Assembly: GCA_001766655.1 (NCBI GenBank)
Contig: MJCC01000002.1
Coordinates: 1,075,366 to 1,139,365, forward strand
Length of the DNA: 64,000 nt
Source of the DNA: Phytomonas francai
Taxonomy: Eukaryota > Euglenozoa > Kinetoplastea > Trypanosomatida > Trypanosomatidae
Reading direction: 5' to 3'
The position numbers and the translations under genes are program-made. Position 1 is the stretch's first letter. Every line of letters starts with the position of its first letter. Under the pieces are notes generated by a model. It searched no databases. It worked only from the letters and a program-made list of their open reading frames with translations, and had not been told where the DNA came from. This document shows, in pieces, positions 29,618 through 38,874 of this stretch.

Positions 29618-31297
29618 ATGTCGTTATTTGAGAACCTAGTCATTGGCATATTTCTTGTTTCAATTTTCTCCCACGGAGATGCATTTGCTGATAACTCAAC
29701 TGGGGTATTGAATGGCGAACCCTTGCAGCACAAGGTCTATATTTTTCAGGATATCCTACCGTTTTCGGATAAAGTTCCACCGCTCCCGTGGCTTGGACAC
29801 TGGCTGTACGGGGATTCACCTGAAGCTGAGGCGGTGTTCTTCCGTGCTGAGGACGAGCAGTACGCGACATGGGCGCAGTGGATGAAAGTGTTGCAGAATT
29901 CGGAGTGGGAGAAGAGGATGCAGGATGGCCATGCGCAGAAGGGCAAGGACACCGTTGACCATTCCGCGGAACATATGAAATTCTTCAAAATATCAGCAAT
30001 GAGACAGCGCTACGCCGCCTATAAAGCTCTGCTTTCAGACGACTCAGCCCCAGATGAGGAAAAGGGACTGGAGCTTTTGAAGGCAGTGATGCGCTTTGGG
30101 GAGGCAATACAGAACAACAGTATTTCGTTATCAACTGGGGATCATCCGCAGATATCATCCTCTGCTGCGCACACCATTCGCAACCTCTCTATCAAGTGCT
30201 TCGCCCATACGATTTACGATCCTTACGCCAGTAAAATAAAGCAATTCTTGTCCTTTCTTCCGTCACCCATGCTGTTTAATACTGACATCATTTCCAAAGC
30301 ACTTCATGAACAGAAGAAACTACAGCATATAGTGGCAACTTTTTATGAAAAAATGTCTAACCGCTCTACAAATACGAAGCCATCCCACAATAGGGATGAA
30401 ACTCAAAAAGAAACCGTCCAACTTATGCAACACATCGCAGACGCTCTCCTTCGAAGCCAAGATGCGGTCCAAGCAATCCGTACTCTTAGCCTGCCTTTGT
30501 ATTCGTTAGCCGTACCTCAGGTGAATTACGAACTTGAGAGAGTGAAGAGCCTACTGGTGAAGAACGATGGTGCAAACCAAGCACAAGAAGCTCAAATAAA
30601 GTATCTTACAAAAAAACTATCGCGTCTGAAAAACTGGTCGAATGATTTGGTGGAATCCTACAACTTGATATCAAAATTTAATCTAAAAGGAAAATTAACG
30701 AAGGAGTCGGGAAGGTCGGAAAAGGGGCCGGAGCAGGTGCTTATGATAAGCTTGGCGCTTATTTCTGCTTATCGTCTCGGCTGTCGTGCAGATTTGCCTG
30801 CTTTCGAGGTACTGCCGTCATCCACTACGGGGATTCTGACGCGTGTCGTCGGCTTGGTTTCTTCTGATATTCCGTGGAACCTTCCCACCATCGTTCGTTC
30901 AGTGTTATTCTTGGGAGGGGTGTTGTATCTACTCATCGGAGTGAAGTGGTGGGCCCTGAAAATTGCTATCCAAAGTGCCCCTTCTCACCAGGGTGCCAAC
31001 AGGGGGCGCTCGAGAAAAAATATAGTCTGCCGGTTCCTCTTCATTTCGCTCAATACGGGCGAGGTATGGGTGCCGCTGATGCTTCTGTTTTTTATGTGTA
31101 CTATGTGGAAGGTTAATGCTACCATTTCGCCAATGCTCTTGGCTGCATGCATACGTCCATCGCAGCGTGTAGTGGTGTGTTTTATGTTTTTTTGTATTCT
31201 TGGCCTTTTTAAGGCTCTGTGCGTGGGTGTGAACATGCTACCAAATTTGATCGGGAAACCTCCTCTGCACTCTTATGCGAAGAAGAAGAAAATTTAG
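29618..31297 (+). CDS. Hypothetical multi-pass membrane protein with signal peptide and KKxx-like tail
   Basis: 559-aa protein, not recognised. An N-terminal signal peptide (about 1-25, LVIGIFLVSIFSHGDAFA) is followed by a roughly 385-residue helical, presumably lumenal region (many charged helices, NxS/T sites such as NNS, NLS, NRS, NWS). Three to four hydrophobic segments follow near residues 425-445, 483-500, 508-520 and 525-545. It ends AKKKKI, so Lys sits at -3 and -4 and fits the KKxx ER-retrieval pattern if the tail is cytosolic. ER residence is inference. The upstream spacer has a T14 tract (29571-29584) suited to splicing. No family match is seen. Confidence 0.75.
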   Translation: MSLFENLVIGIFLVSIFSHGDAFADNSTGVLNGEPLQHKVYIFQDILPFSDKVPPLPWLGHWLYGDSPEAEAVFFRAEDEQYATWAQWMKVLQNSEWEKRMQDGHAQKGKDTVDHSAEHMKFFKISAMRQRYAAYKALLSDDSAPDEEKGLELLKAVMRFGEAIQNNSISLSTGDHPQISSSAAHTIRNLSIKCFAHTIYDPYASKIKQFLSFLPSPMLFNTDIISKALHEQKKLQHIVATFYEKMSNRSTNTKPSHNRDETQKETVQLMQHIADALLRSQDAVQAIRTLSLPLYSLAVPQVNYELERVKSLLVKNDGANQAQEAQIKYLTKKLSRLKNWSNDLVESYNLISKFNLKGKLTKESGRSEKGPEQVLMISLALISAYRLGCRADLPAFEVLPSSTTGILTRVVGLVSSDIPWNLPTIVRSVLFLGGVLYLLIGVKWWALKIAIQSAPSHQGANRGRSRKNIVCRFLFISLNTGEVWVPLMLLFFMCTMWKVNATISPMLLAACIRPSQRVVVCFMFFCILGLFKALCVGVNMLPNLIGKPPLHSYAKKKKI

Positions 31298-31543
31298 CGT
31301 AAATTTACCATTTTTCCCCAGTGCAGAGTGAATTTACCGTTGAAAGGTGAATGCGAAAAATATCAATAAATTTTAAAATCAGAGGATATTAACAGTAGGG
31401 AAATCGTGAAAAAAGTGTTCATTGCCTCACTTATAATGCCCCTTTTGCTTTTATCTTGTGTGTGTCTCCTGCGGTGGTGGTGCCTAGTTTTTCTGACTCG
31501 TTTTTTTTAAAGATTTTTACGCAAAGCTGGGTGTATTCAATTA

Positions 31544-32395
31544 ATGTCCCGAACATTGATCTGGACTATTCTCGACCCCGAGCATACACAAAAGTGCATG
31601 CGCTATGCGTCCGATATCAGTGAGATTAGGCCTATTTTACGGGCTTGTAATACAAGCAAGCAAGACAGCTTTCTCAAAATCCAGGAAAGAAATGAGGGAC
31701 AGGTCCGAATCCTTTTAGATCTTTACGCACACTTGATTGTATTTGCAAAGACTCGCTCCCTAACGGCTGAAAAAATTAGCACTTTAGTGGCAATTGTACA
31801 GCAATTACACGAGCAAAGTATGTCGGAGCGTCTGACGCGTGCTGGGTCGTACGACTTGCTGCGAAAACTCATAATTCAACACAGCGTAGCTCGACCACCC
31901 TATTCCACCACAATCTTTACTCTTGAAGACGTCCAAGCCATCGACGAGTATCTGCTATCGACTTACTATCGACACTATAAGATGTATGTTTATGCCTTTG
32001 TGCCAAAGCAAATCAAGAGTATACAAATGGTGCATCTTGGGGCGAAAACAGAGATTCCGCCCGCTGCTCTGCCGCCCCTCACCGAGGCACTCCCCGAGAG
32101 CTCGTGGAGGAAAAAAGTTGAGGAACTCGAGCAAGAACGGGAAAATGAACTGATGAACCAGGAAGATGTCCTATCAGCTGCAATGAATGAGCATCTTCAG
32201 CAAGAGTTCGGTCTGAATGATCCGGTGTATAAGGCTGGAATCAAAGAACAGCTTCAGACCATTCGTGAAGCCGTGTGCCAGCACAGTTTAGGTTGCTTAG
32301 ATGTCTTGGAGCGTAAAATTTCTGTCTTAGAGTCCAAAATAAGCGGAACTGCGCAAGGAGGTACTCCGAACCCCAGAGATCGGAAAAAGAAGTAG
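31544..32395 (+). CDS. CFAP119: Central-pair C1a-32/CFAP119 (CLAMP-domain) protein
   Basis: 283-aa protein. Residues 45-170 match the CLAMP family (flagellar C1a complex subunit C1a-32; CFAP119/CCDC189 in animals). Helices LLDLYAHLIVFAKTRSLTAEK and a core LLRKLIIQHSVARPPYSTTIFT...VQAIDEYLLSTYYRHYKMYVYAF are present; the H-x-xRPP-[FY]S-x-x-[IF] and YxxHYKxYxY patterns are typical. The family member in Chlamydomonas is in the C1a projection of the central pair and helps control motility. The C-terminal third (185-283) is coiled coil (VEELEQEREN...; LDVLERKISVLESKIS) with a basic RDRKKK end. This fits the flagellar theme of the window. Family assignment is from motif memory; no search was run. 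Confidence 0.8.
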   Translation: MSRTLIWTILDPEHTQKCMRYASDISEIRPILRACNTSKQDSFLKIQERNEGQVRILLDLYAHLIVFAKTRSLTAEKISTLVAIVQQLHEQSMSERLTRAGSYDLLRKLIIQHSVARPPYSTTIFTLEDVQAIDEYLLSTYYRHYKMYVYAFVPKQIKSIQMVHLGAKTEIPPAALPPLTEALPESSWRKKVEELEQERENELMNQEDVLSAAMNEHLQQEFGLNDPVYKAGIKEQLQTIREAVCQHSLGCLDVLERKISVLESKISGTAQGGTPNPRDRKKK

Positions 32396-32744
32396 CTAAT
32401 ACTGACTTGTGAATCAAAGTATTCAAGTAGCTTTCACTTGTTGCTTTCTATACTACTGTGCGTTTGCAAAGAGGAAGCCACATTTATGTAAACTATTTTT
32501 TTTTGTGAACTAATCGTCTAGTATTGACTCTTACTGGATGAAGACTGTACATATATATATGCTTAATCATCCTTTTCCCACTTAATGTTGTCACCGCTGC
32601 TATTCCTCACCGCCTCTCCTCTACTTTTCTATAGATGCTAGGAAAAAAAGTCGGAAATATCTGTTCCTACGTGTGACATAAATGTTAAGTTAGGGAAACG
32701 ACTTATTGGAGGTCTAACGAATAAAAGAAAACAGACGAATCGAT
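32396..32744 (+). other. Intergenic spacer
   Basis: 349 bp, AT-rich, with a T9 tract near 32495-32503, a short AT run near 32552-32562 and a C/T-rich stretch at 32574-32634 ending TATAG. The last is the likely acceptor region for the downstream KREN2-like gene. Confidence 0.5.
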
Positions 32745-34466
32745 ATGAGATTCTTGATCCGCAGTTTCCGCAACAAACCAGAAGGGAGTTCTGGTCGCCT
32801 AAGGCAAGTCTTTTGCCGTACAATTAGTATCCAGCGTCGCCTCTGTCTTCAACTGTCGACTATTCGAAGGGATGACAGTGGTACTACGACTGCTGCGACT
32901 CTGTCCAGTGAAAATCCCAAGACGCTCTCCAAGGAAAAGCCTAGCTATTTTAACTTTTCGACGATGGTCCAGTTTGATGGCCAATCCAGGCATCACCGAC
33001 GTTTATCGTCATCTTCTGCATTTCATAACGATAAGTCTCTATTAGAAAACGGGTCCCCTGAAGAGCCCGGCCCAAAAAAGCACATTCACCTTGCCCGTCG
33101 CGATATCATCGATGTACAAAACAGTAAGACAATCCTCTTGAGCGTTGATGTGTCGATCAAAAAATTTGTCGACATGTTCTTCGACTTCGATGCTAAGCGC
33201 TGCAAGCTCTGCAACGAGACCATCATGTCCTGGCATTCCCACCAATCCGGCATCCCGCACAGCGGGCGAGAGGCGTTGCTTCTGGAGATGGTTCGCCCCT
33301 ACTGCGGGACTCCGGAAGAGATCACGCAGCTTTGGTGGCATCGCCTTCACACCTCGGATGCCTTTCGACGGATCCCGCAGCTCAGCCACAGCAATAGCCA
33401 CCTGCGAAAGCGCAGACTGCAGTACCTCCTGCGGTTTCTCACCGACCGCGGGGTCCTGCGGGATACTTTCAACGTCCTCTCTAGCAACTCCGGCGCGGGG
33501 CGGACGTGGGAATTTGAGCGGCTGGAATGGATGGGCGACAACGTCGTGAAGTATCTTTTTAACGACCGATTAAACTGTATCTTTCCGGTGAGCGAGGGCG
33601 GCATTCGTGGTAGGCTGGGTTGCGCACAGTTCATGATTGATGGCAATGATGGGTTGGCGCGTGCGTACGACTACTTGGAACTCCAACAATTGACCCAAAG
33701 TGATCGAGTTGTGAGCAAGTTCAAGAGTGACGTCGTCGAGACGCTCTTTGGAGAGCTGGAGGTCTACCTATGGTCGACGCAGATCGATCTTGGTACTACA
33801 CGCCACGCTATGCCCTTTGGTAAGGACATGTATGCGATTCGCGCATTGGTAAGTCATACCATGGATGAATTGGGGCATGTTATGATGATGTTCCATGTCG
33901 AATATCTCCTAGGCGCGCTTCGACGCATTATGCGTGAAAACCAATTGCAGCTCGTCCGAGCTGATCCGAGTCTGCGAGGTCAAAACGAAGCCGTGCAGGA
34001 GCTTGCTGGGTCCCTGTATCACACCAAGAAAGCATCTACCGTGCCGTACTCCCGCTTTACCACACAGAAAGTCTTCCACAATCATCAACTTATCGTCTCT
34101 TTATACAATGAATCCACAAATTATGATAAGTTCAAGCGAGTTACCCCATTAGGAGGTTTGGAACCCTTTCCTTCGTCAAGATTGGCCACATCCTCAAACT
34201 ATACTCCAGATCAGCAAATCGCAACCGATTTATCAGAGCGCATTGATCCCTTATGGCATCAAGGCCCGTATTTTAGGTTTTCTTCAAATAACGCAAGTAA
34301 CAACGACATAGCTTCTAAAAGGTCGAGGTTGGGTACAACTCAAGAAGGCATCACTGGGGAGACTTTCTACTACCTAGAGGAAGTTCCCACACAGCGCCCT
34401 GACAGACCGGTCACCCTCAGCTTATCCACTCTTCTTGACGAGAACCTTATCATTGAACTAATTTAA
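32745..34466 (+). CDS. KREN2: RNA-editing endonuclease, RNase III type (KREN2/KREPB3-like)
   Basis: 573-aa probable mitochondrial editing endonuclease. Residues 1-45 are Arg/Ser-rich and lack acids (MRFLIRSFRNKP...RLRQVFCRT), a mitochondrial presequence. The U1-like zinc finger is C153-x2-C156-x9-H166-x5-H172. The RNase III domain (about 200-380) keeps all catalytic acids: E258, E261 and D265 (FERLEWMGD), and D329/E332 (SDVVETLFGEL). The C-terminal 180 residues are divergent; KREN proteins usually carry a degenerate dsRNA-binding region here, which I cannot confirm. Retained catalytic acids plus the U1 finger favour KREN1-3 over KREPB4-8 (degenerate domains) or mRPN1 (no U1 finger). KREN2 over KREN3 rests on length (about 65 kDa) and remembered synteny with HOP1. 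It is paralogous to the truncated gene at 1-1616. Confidence 0.75.
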   Translation: MRFLIRSFRNKPEGSSGRLRQVFCRTISIQRRLCLQLSTIRRDDSGTTTAATLSSENPKTLSKEKPSYFNFSTMVQFDGQSRHHRRLSSSSAFHNDKSLLENGSPEEPGPKKHIHLARRDIIDVQNSKTILLSVDVSIKKFVDMFFDFDAKRCKLCNETIMSWHSHQSGIPHSGREALLLEMVRPYCGTPEEITQLWWHRLHTSDAFRRIPQLSHSNSHLRKRRLQYLLRFLTDRGVLRDTFNVLSSNSGAGRTWEFERLEWMGDNVVKYLFNDRLNCIFPVSEGGIRGRLGCAQFMIDGNDGLARAYDYLELQQLTQSDRVVSKFKSDVVETLFGELEVYLWSTQIDLGTTRHAMPFGKDMYAIRALVSHTMDELGHVMMMFHVEYLLGALRRIMRENQLQLVRADPSLRGQNEAVQELAGSLYHTKKASTVPYSRFTTQKVFHNHQLIVSLYNESTNYDKFKRVTPLGGLEPFPSSRLATSSNYTPDQQIATDLSERIDPLWHQGPYFRFSSNNASNNDIASKRSRLGTTQEGITGETFYYLEEVPTQRPDRPVTLSLSTLLDENLIIELI

Positions 34467-34957
34467 GGAAACTTTTGGGACCAACCTTAAAATTAGAAGA
34501 GGAGCTCTGGAAAAAAATGCAGAAAAGATCTACAGGACTTTGACAAATGGAATAACCAAAAAAAATAAAAATACAAACTCCAACTGAACAAGTATTTTAT
34601 TCACTTGATAGATAGGCTTTACTGTTCATCATTCAATCCTTTTCCCCTTCAATGTGTATGTATGTGAAAAAGGGTAAGTTTAAATTTGAAGTGTCTCAAA
34701 TATACCATTAAAAGAACAGCAGCTTAACACCTTAGTACACATTACAACCTCTTTTCCTTTTTCAGCGATATATACTAAACGCACATGCAGACACATAAAA
34801 ACAAACGGAACGAAGAATAGGCCAATAGTTAAAAATAGATATAGAATCCATATACATATATATATATATATATCTAATTTTGGATTGTCACACAATAGTT
34901 TTTTTTGCTACTATTTAAAGATTACAGAGTGAGAAGGAACACTATACAGTAGGGTTA
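34467..34957 (+). other. Intergenic spacer with AT microsatellite
   Basis: 491 bp of AT-rich sequence with an (AT)n run at 34856-34873, a T8 run near 34902 and a C/T-rich TTTTCCCCTTC near 34640. No gene is visible. Confidence 0.55.
34856..34873. repeat. (AT)n microsatellite
   Basis: Perfect AT alternation in the spacer upstream of the DDT-WHIM gene. Confidence 0.9.
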
Positions 34958-37906
34958 ATGATCACAGCAAGGTCGGCATATCAAATATATAAAGATACAG
35001 AGAGGGATGGCACGATATCTACCTTTAATTCGCTTCCAAACGAAGCCTCGCTTCCTTACAAAATCGAAGCTGCCGAACAATTTTTAGTAGCATCCCTAGA
35101 CTTTATGGAATCTGGAAGCGAAGAGGAAAGGTCTGTGTATGCAGTTTCAACGTTGCACGCAACGGTGTCGTATCTCTCGCTCATTTCCTCCTACATGCCG
35201 TTACTGGCTCGTTCCCAAGCATTGAGGCATGTCGCGATGAACTACGATGCCCTGGTCCGTGCCGTAACGATGTTCGGCAATGGTGATGCAACTTTGGTTT
35301 TGTTAGTAAAGCAATTCGTAGTGGCCAGCGCACCTTTAGAGAAAATCCCACCCTCGTTGATCTCTGACCTAGAGTCTGCCTTCAAATCGTTCGAGAAGAA
35401 TTACCGTCAACAGGCTAAGGTGTCTGGACAAGTGGTGAAAATGCTGCGCAAGAAGCCTCCGGAGGGTTCCAACCCTCCAGCAAAAGTGCGTTCTATCGTC
35501 AGGGGCCCGTCCCAAACCCGAGCTCAGTCTGTTGCTGTCGATCCCGGAAAAAAGGCTGCAAACGATGCGATCCATTTAACACAGTCAGAGGCCATCAATG
35601 GGAGTCTTAACGAGCACAATAGTCTTCTTCGGAAAGGGTTGAATAAAAATGGGGCTGCGCTTTCCAATGGTAAGCGTACCGCACGCTCACTTTCTAATGG
35701 TGCGAAACCAGAAGAGCCCGCGCTGAAGACCGAGAAAACAGAGGCATCCAGTACTGGTCGCAGAAAAAGTGTAGTCGCTGCGTCGGCAAAACCTCGCCCC
35801 GCCAAAACAGGATCCTCCGCACCACTACTCGTCTTTGGACGTCTTCGAGTGCTCACTAACGGTGAAAAAAAGGCCGTAGCGGCTCTCAATCAGGTGATAC
35901 TAGTTCTTGCTCACGTCTACGCAACGCAGTTTAACGATTTAATCCCTATTTTCGACCACTTGCAGGAACGCGTAGGTGTCATCCAAAGCATCATAGACAA
36001 AGAGCGTGAAGCGTACAACGAAAAGGAAAATAAAAAGCCCCCTGAACCCTTTCATGAAATTGAACTTAATGAGCTTAAAGCAGAGCTAGACGCATCAACT
36101 GCAATCTTTCGTCAGGATGAGGAGCGTCGCTACGAACTGGATGAAGATCTTATACATAACATTGCACATGCTTGCCTTAAAATTATCAACCAAATTGAGG
36201 GGTATAGTACCGCGCCGTTTCGGGAACCAACGGAAGAGGAGAAGGAGATGAAGCGCGCGGCGCGTATTGCTGCCAAGGCTAAACGCGATGAGGCTGAGCA
36301 GAAAATAATAGAAAAAGCGAAAGCCAAGGAGGAGATGGCGGCAAAAAGGAACGAAGAGCGGCGTTTGCTGCGACAGCTTATAGAGGGTATCACAATTGAG
36401 GACCAACTGGTAGAGGATACCGAGATTCCGAATCTCGTTCAAAGCGCCTTCGTTCAGTATGACTCCCATCTCCCCCTTGAGACTTTGGAAAGCTACCAAA
36501 AAGCTCTTTTTATTTGGACCATGATTGTCTCTCTTCCTCGGACGCTCTGCCTTTCACGGATGTCCTTCCCCTTGTTTCGGAAAGGGCTTTACGTAGAAGA
36601 CCAAGATAATAACGGGCTCATGGAGGAAGTCACGCGCTGTCTCTTGGAGGTCTGCATGGAGCAGGGCCGCATCACGTCCCCTAGCACACCGCGCATGTCG
36701 ACGCGAGGGAAAAATTGGTTCGAAGCCATGGTTGAGTTTGTGGCGCTGGCGAGTGGTAACAGAAAGAAGAGCGCCCAGCAGAGACGGCGCAAAACCCCTT
36801 ACACGGAAAGCGATAAAGATGATGAAGATAGCGACAGTGATACTTCCTCGGAAGAAAGTTCTGATTTTGACGATGATACCCCCGAGGAGGAAGAGGAGGA
36901 GGACGAAGAAGAGGAGGAAGAGGAAGCTGCACCAAAGGGTGGAGTGAAAAAGAATGAGGGTGATGCGAAAGCGTCGCCTTCTGATGAAGCAGAGGAAGAA
37001 GTTACTGGGTTTGATAAAGAGCTCAAAGGTACTATAGAACGTATTGCTGAGCTTCGGGCGTTAGCCACGTGGGGCAATATAGATATCGATGATCGTTTAA
37101 ATCTACTCACCTTCCTCGTACGCGAGGTCCTAAGCACCACGAAAGCCCGAAAGGAGTCCGAAGAATTGTTAAAAATCTGTGAGAAACGTGTAGCATCCAT
37201 GGAGAAGCGTATTCGTGAAATTAAAGAAGAGGCAGAGAAGGAGGTTAACAGCCTTCTAAAAACATTTCGTTGCCCACCCTCAAAGGAAGAAAAGGAAACG
37301 GATAATTTCGACATGAACGACTATGAAACCAAACGGGCCAAAATTCTGAAAGATTCGGAAAAAAAGCGCCATGAAGTGTACATGAGCTTTTATCAAGAGA
37401 TGGATAAAGTTGATGCAGGCTCCATCATCCAACCCCTTGGGATGGATCGATACCGACGCCTGTACTGGCGCTTTCCTTTTGATCGTGATGTGCATGTCCA
37501 GACAATTGATGCAACGGTGCCTGACTTTCCTATTCTTCCAGAGCCCGAAGAGATCACTGCGAAGAGACAAACATCTCTGCTGGATGATGAGGAGGAGGAT
37601 TTACCCGCCTCGCATTTCCATTTGCGTCTGGATCAACATTCACACAAGAACTCTCCACGGGTTATGAAACAAAATAGCGGGAATGCCGGATCTGCCCAAC
37701 GGCACTGGGGTACCATTCCGTCGCACTACCTACGCACTTTTGTAAGGGGACTTGACCGCCGCGGTGAGCGGGAAGGCCGCTTACGTAAAGTGCTAGAGGA
37801 GTTCCTACCGTACTCTCAAAGCGCAACTCAATCTACCACATATCGTATAACACGTTCCCGCGCTCACGCACTTGGCTATGTGAATGAGTTGAAGGCTTCC
37901 TTATAG
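34958..37906 (+). CDS. Acidic nuclear protein with DDT-WHIM1-WSD (Acf1/BAZ/RSF1-like) arrangement
   Basis: 982-aa putative chromatin-remodelling cofactor. Around residues 505-570 a helical block (ESYQKALFIWTMIVSLPRTL...LFRKGL...LMEEVTRCLLEV) has the DDT-domain pattern. Residues 710-732 (DDRLNLLTFLVREVLSTTKAR) match WHIM1. Residues 825-845 (IIQPLGMDRYRRLYWRFPFD) match the WSD/WHIM2 motif, whose consensus is PLGxDRxxRxYWxF. DDT plus WHIM motifs form the ISWI-binding module of Acf1/BAZ, Itc1 and RSF1 proteins (family knowledge). Between them lies an acidic/Ser tract (about 618-661, DEDSDSDTSSEESSDFDDD then a Glu run). The N-terminal 280 residues hold a helical region and a basic, low-complexity linker. 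No bromodomain or PHD finger is visible, unlike BAZ proteins. Nuclear location and ISWI partnership are inference. Confidence 0.7.
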   Translation: MITARSAYQIYKDTERDGTISTFNSLPNEASLPYKIEAAEQFLVASLDFMESGSEEERSVYAVSTLHATVSYLSLISSYMPLLARSQALRHVAMNYDALVRAVTMFGNGDATLVLLVKQFVVASAPLEKIPPSLISDLESAFKSFEKNYRQQAKVSGQVVKMLRKKPPEGSNPPAKVRSIVRGPSQTRAQSVAVDPGKKAANDAIHLTQSEAINGSLNEHNSLLRKGLNKNGAALSNGKRTARSLSNGAKPEEPALKTEKTEASSTGRRKSVVAASAKPRPAKTGSSAPLLVFGRLRVLTNGEKKAVAALNQVILVLAHVYATQFNDLIPIFDHLQERVGVIQSIIDKEREAYNEKENKKPPEPFHEIELNELKAELDASTAIFRQDEERRYELDEDLIHNIAHACLKIINQIEGYSTAPFREPTEEEKEMKRAARIAAKAKRDEAEQKIIEKAKAKEEMAAKRNEERRLLRQLIEGITIEDQLVEDTEIPNLVQSAFVQYDSHLPLETLESYQKALFIWTMIVSLPRTLCLSRMSFPLFRKGLYVEDQDNNGLMEEVTRCLLEVCMEQGRITSPSTPRMSTRGKNWFEAMVEFVALASGNRKKSAQQRRRKTPYTESDKDDEDSDSDTSSEESSDFDDDTPEEEEEEDEEEEEEEAAPKGGVKKNEGDAKASPSDEAEEEVTGFDKELKGTIERIAELRALATWGNIDIDDRLNLLTFLVREVLSTTKARKESEELLKICEKRVASMEKRIREIKEEAEKEVNSLLKTFRCPPSKEEKETDNFDMNDYETKRAKILKDSEKKRHEVYMSFYQEMDKVDAGSIIQPLGMDRYRRLYWRFPFDRDVHVQTIDATVPDFPILPEPEEITAKRQTSLLDDEEEDLPASHFHLRLDQHSHKNSPRVMKQNSGNAGSAQRHWGTIPSHYLRTFVRGLDRRGEREGRLRKVLEEFLPYSQSATQSTTYRITRSRAHALGYVNELKASL

Positions 37907-38239
37907 GTACTTGTTTTCTTTAAACAAATACAAAGACCTTGGTTCAGTATTATATTTGGATAAAAAGGGATGACACTAATGATTTTCTCCTTTTCACTTG
38001 TTGTGTAGTTCCGTATGTTTTTACGTAATGTGTACCTAAGCCACTCCTCTAAATGAGTGAGTCTAAAGACGATTTCCTAATTAAGCAGATCCAAATGAGT
38101 ATAATTGACTGAAGGACTGAAACTATTTATTTCCAAAATAAGTTGAATTCTAGTGTGTGTCTGTCAAGAACCCACAACGTTTCTGTTCTCTCCTTTCCTT
38201 CTTTCTTACAACTCTCCTACCTTATGCCAAAGTTTCGTG
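37907..38239 (+). other. Intergenic spacer before eL24 copy 1
   Basis: 333 bp. AT-rich 3' UTR-like sequence, then the strong C/T tract of the eL24 acceptor at 38180-38223. The frame upstream of the eL24 ATG is open to 38153 but lies within this tract. Confidence 0.55.
38180..38232 (+). promoter_or_regulatory. Predicted trans-splice acceptor for eL24 copy 1
   Basis: Long T/C tract (TTCTGTTCTCTCCTTTCCTT and on) followed by AG at 38231-38232, leaving a 7-nt 5' UTR before the ATG at 38240. An upstream ATG at 38224 would be removed by splicing here. Confidence 0.6.
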
Positions 38240-38617
38240 ATGCGTACTCTCGAGTGTGAGTTTTCTCACTTCGCCGTGCACCCGGGCCACGGCCGCCGCT
38301 ACGTGCCCTTCGCGTTCTTGTCCACGAAGCCGGTGCTGACCTTCTCCCGCCCCAAGTGCTTTGCGATGTACATGCGCAAGAAGAACCCGCGCTTCATCCC
38401 GTGGACGCGCACGTACCGTAGGATCCACCGCAAGATCGCGACCGACCGCGTGACGCGTCGCCGCGCGGCCCGCACCGTGCAGGTGCCGCGCGCGATCGTC
38501 GGGGCGGATCTCTCCTACATCCAGGAAGTTCGCGCCCGCGGCCACAAGGAGGATCGCACCGCCAAGGCAAAGGCCGTTCGCGCCGAAATGGCCGAGCGCA
38601 AGGCCGCCAAGAAGTAA
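38240..38617 (+). CDS. RPL24: 60S ribosomal protein L24 (eL24), copy 1
   Basis: 125-aa eL24, a large-subunit protein that forms an intersubunit bridge. The N-terminal domain has the family pattern: CEFSHFAVHPGHGRRYV, FLSTKPVLTFSRPKC, and RKKNPRFIPWTRTYRRIHRK. The tail is a basic Ala/Lys/Arg helix ending AERKAAKK. The usual eL24 zinc-finger cysteines are only partly present (C6 and C40), as in other trypanosomatids. Residue 67 is Ala. The CDS is identical to the copy at 40931-41308 except for one base, while flanks differ entirely. It is short for eL24 (animal forms are about 157 aa). The longer in-frame ORF from 38153 is not used. Confidence 0.95.
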   Translation: MRTLECEFSHFAVHPGHGRRYVPFAFLSTKPVLTFSRPKCFAMYMRKKNPRFIPWTRTYRRIHRKIATDRVTRRRAARTVQVPRAIVGADLSYIQEVRARGHKEDRTAKAKAVRAEMAERKAAKK

Positions 38618-38874
38618 GCCGCAGATGCCACCTTCTGTATGAAACGACGTCGTATTTTTTTCATTTTTCATTTCTTTACTTCACTAAATTCAAAAAGTCA
38701 TTTGTTCAATCGTCTTCAACACCAATGAGTGAAAATACTACGCTTCCTGCTTCCATTATCATCACCCTCCTCTTTACTTAAAAATTCAATCATGCTCGTT
38801 ATGTCTAAGTTTTAGTTATGTTTTTGTTTCAATTTTCATAGGTTTTGAGCCCCCCCAAAATTCCCACACCGAAA

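Noticed and set aside
38153..38239. In-frame extension of eL24 copy 1 to a longer 154-aa protein
   Set aside because: It is the T/C-rich splice region translated, and copy 2 has no such extension.
38222..38671. Long minus-strand ORFs opposite both eL24 genes (also 40925-41407)
   Set aside because: Both are shadows of the GC-rich eL24 codons; identical because the + strand genes are identical.
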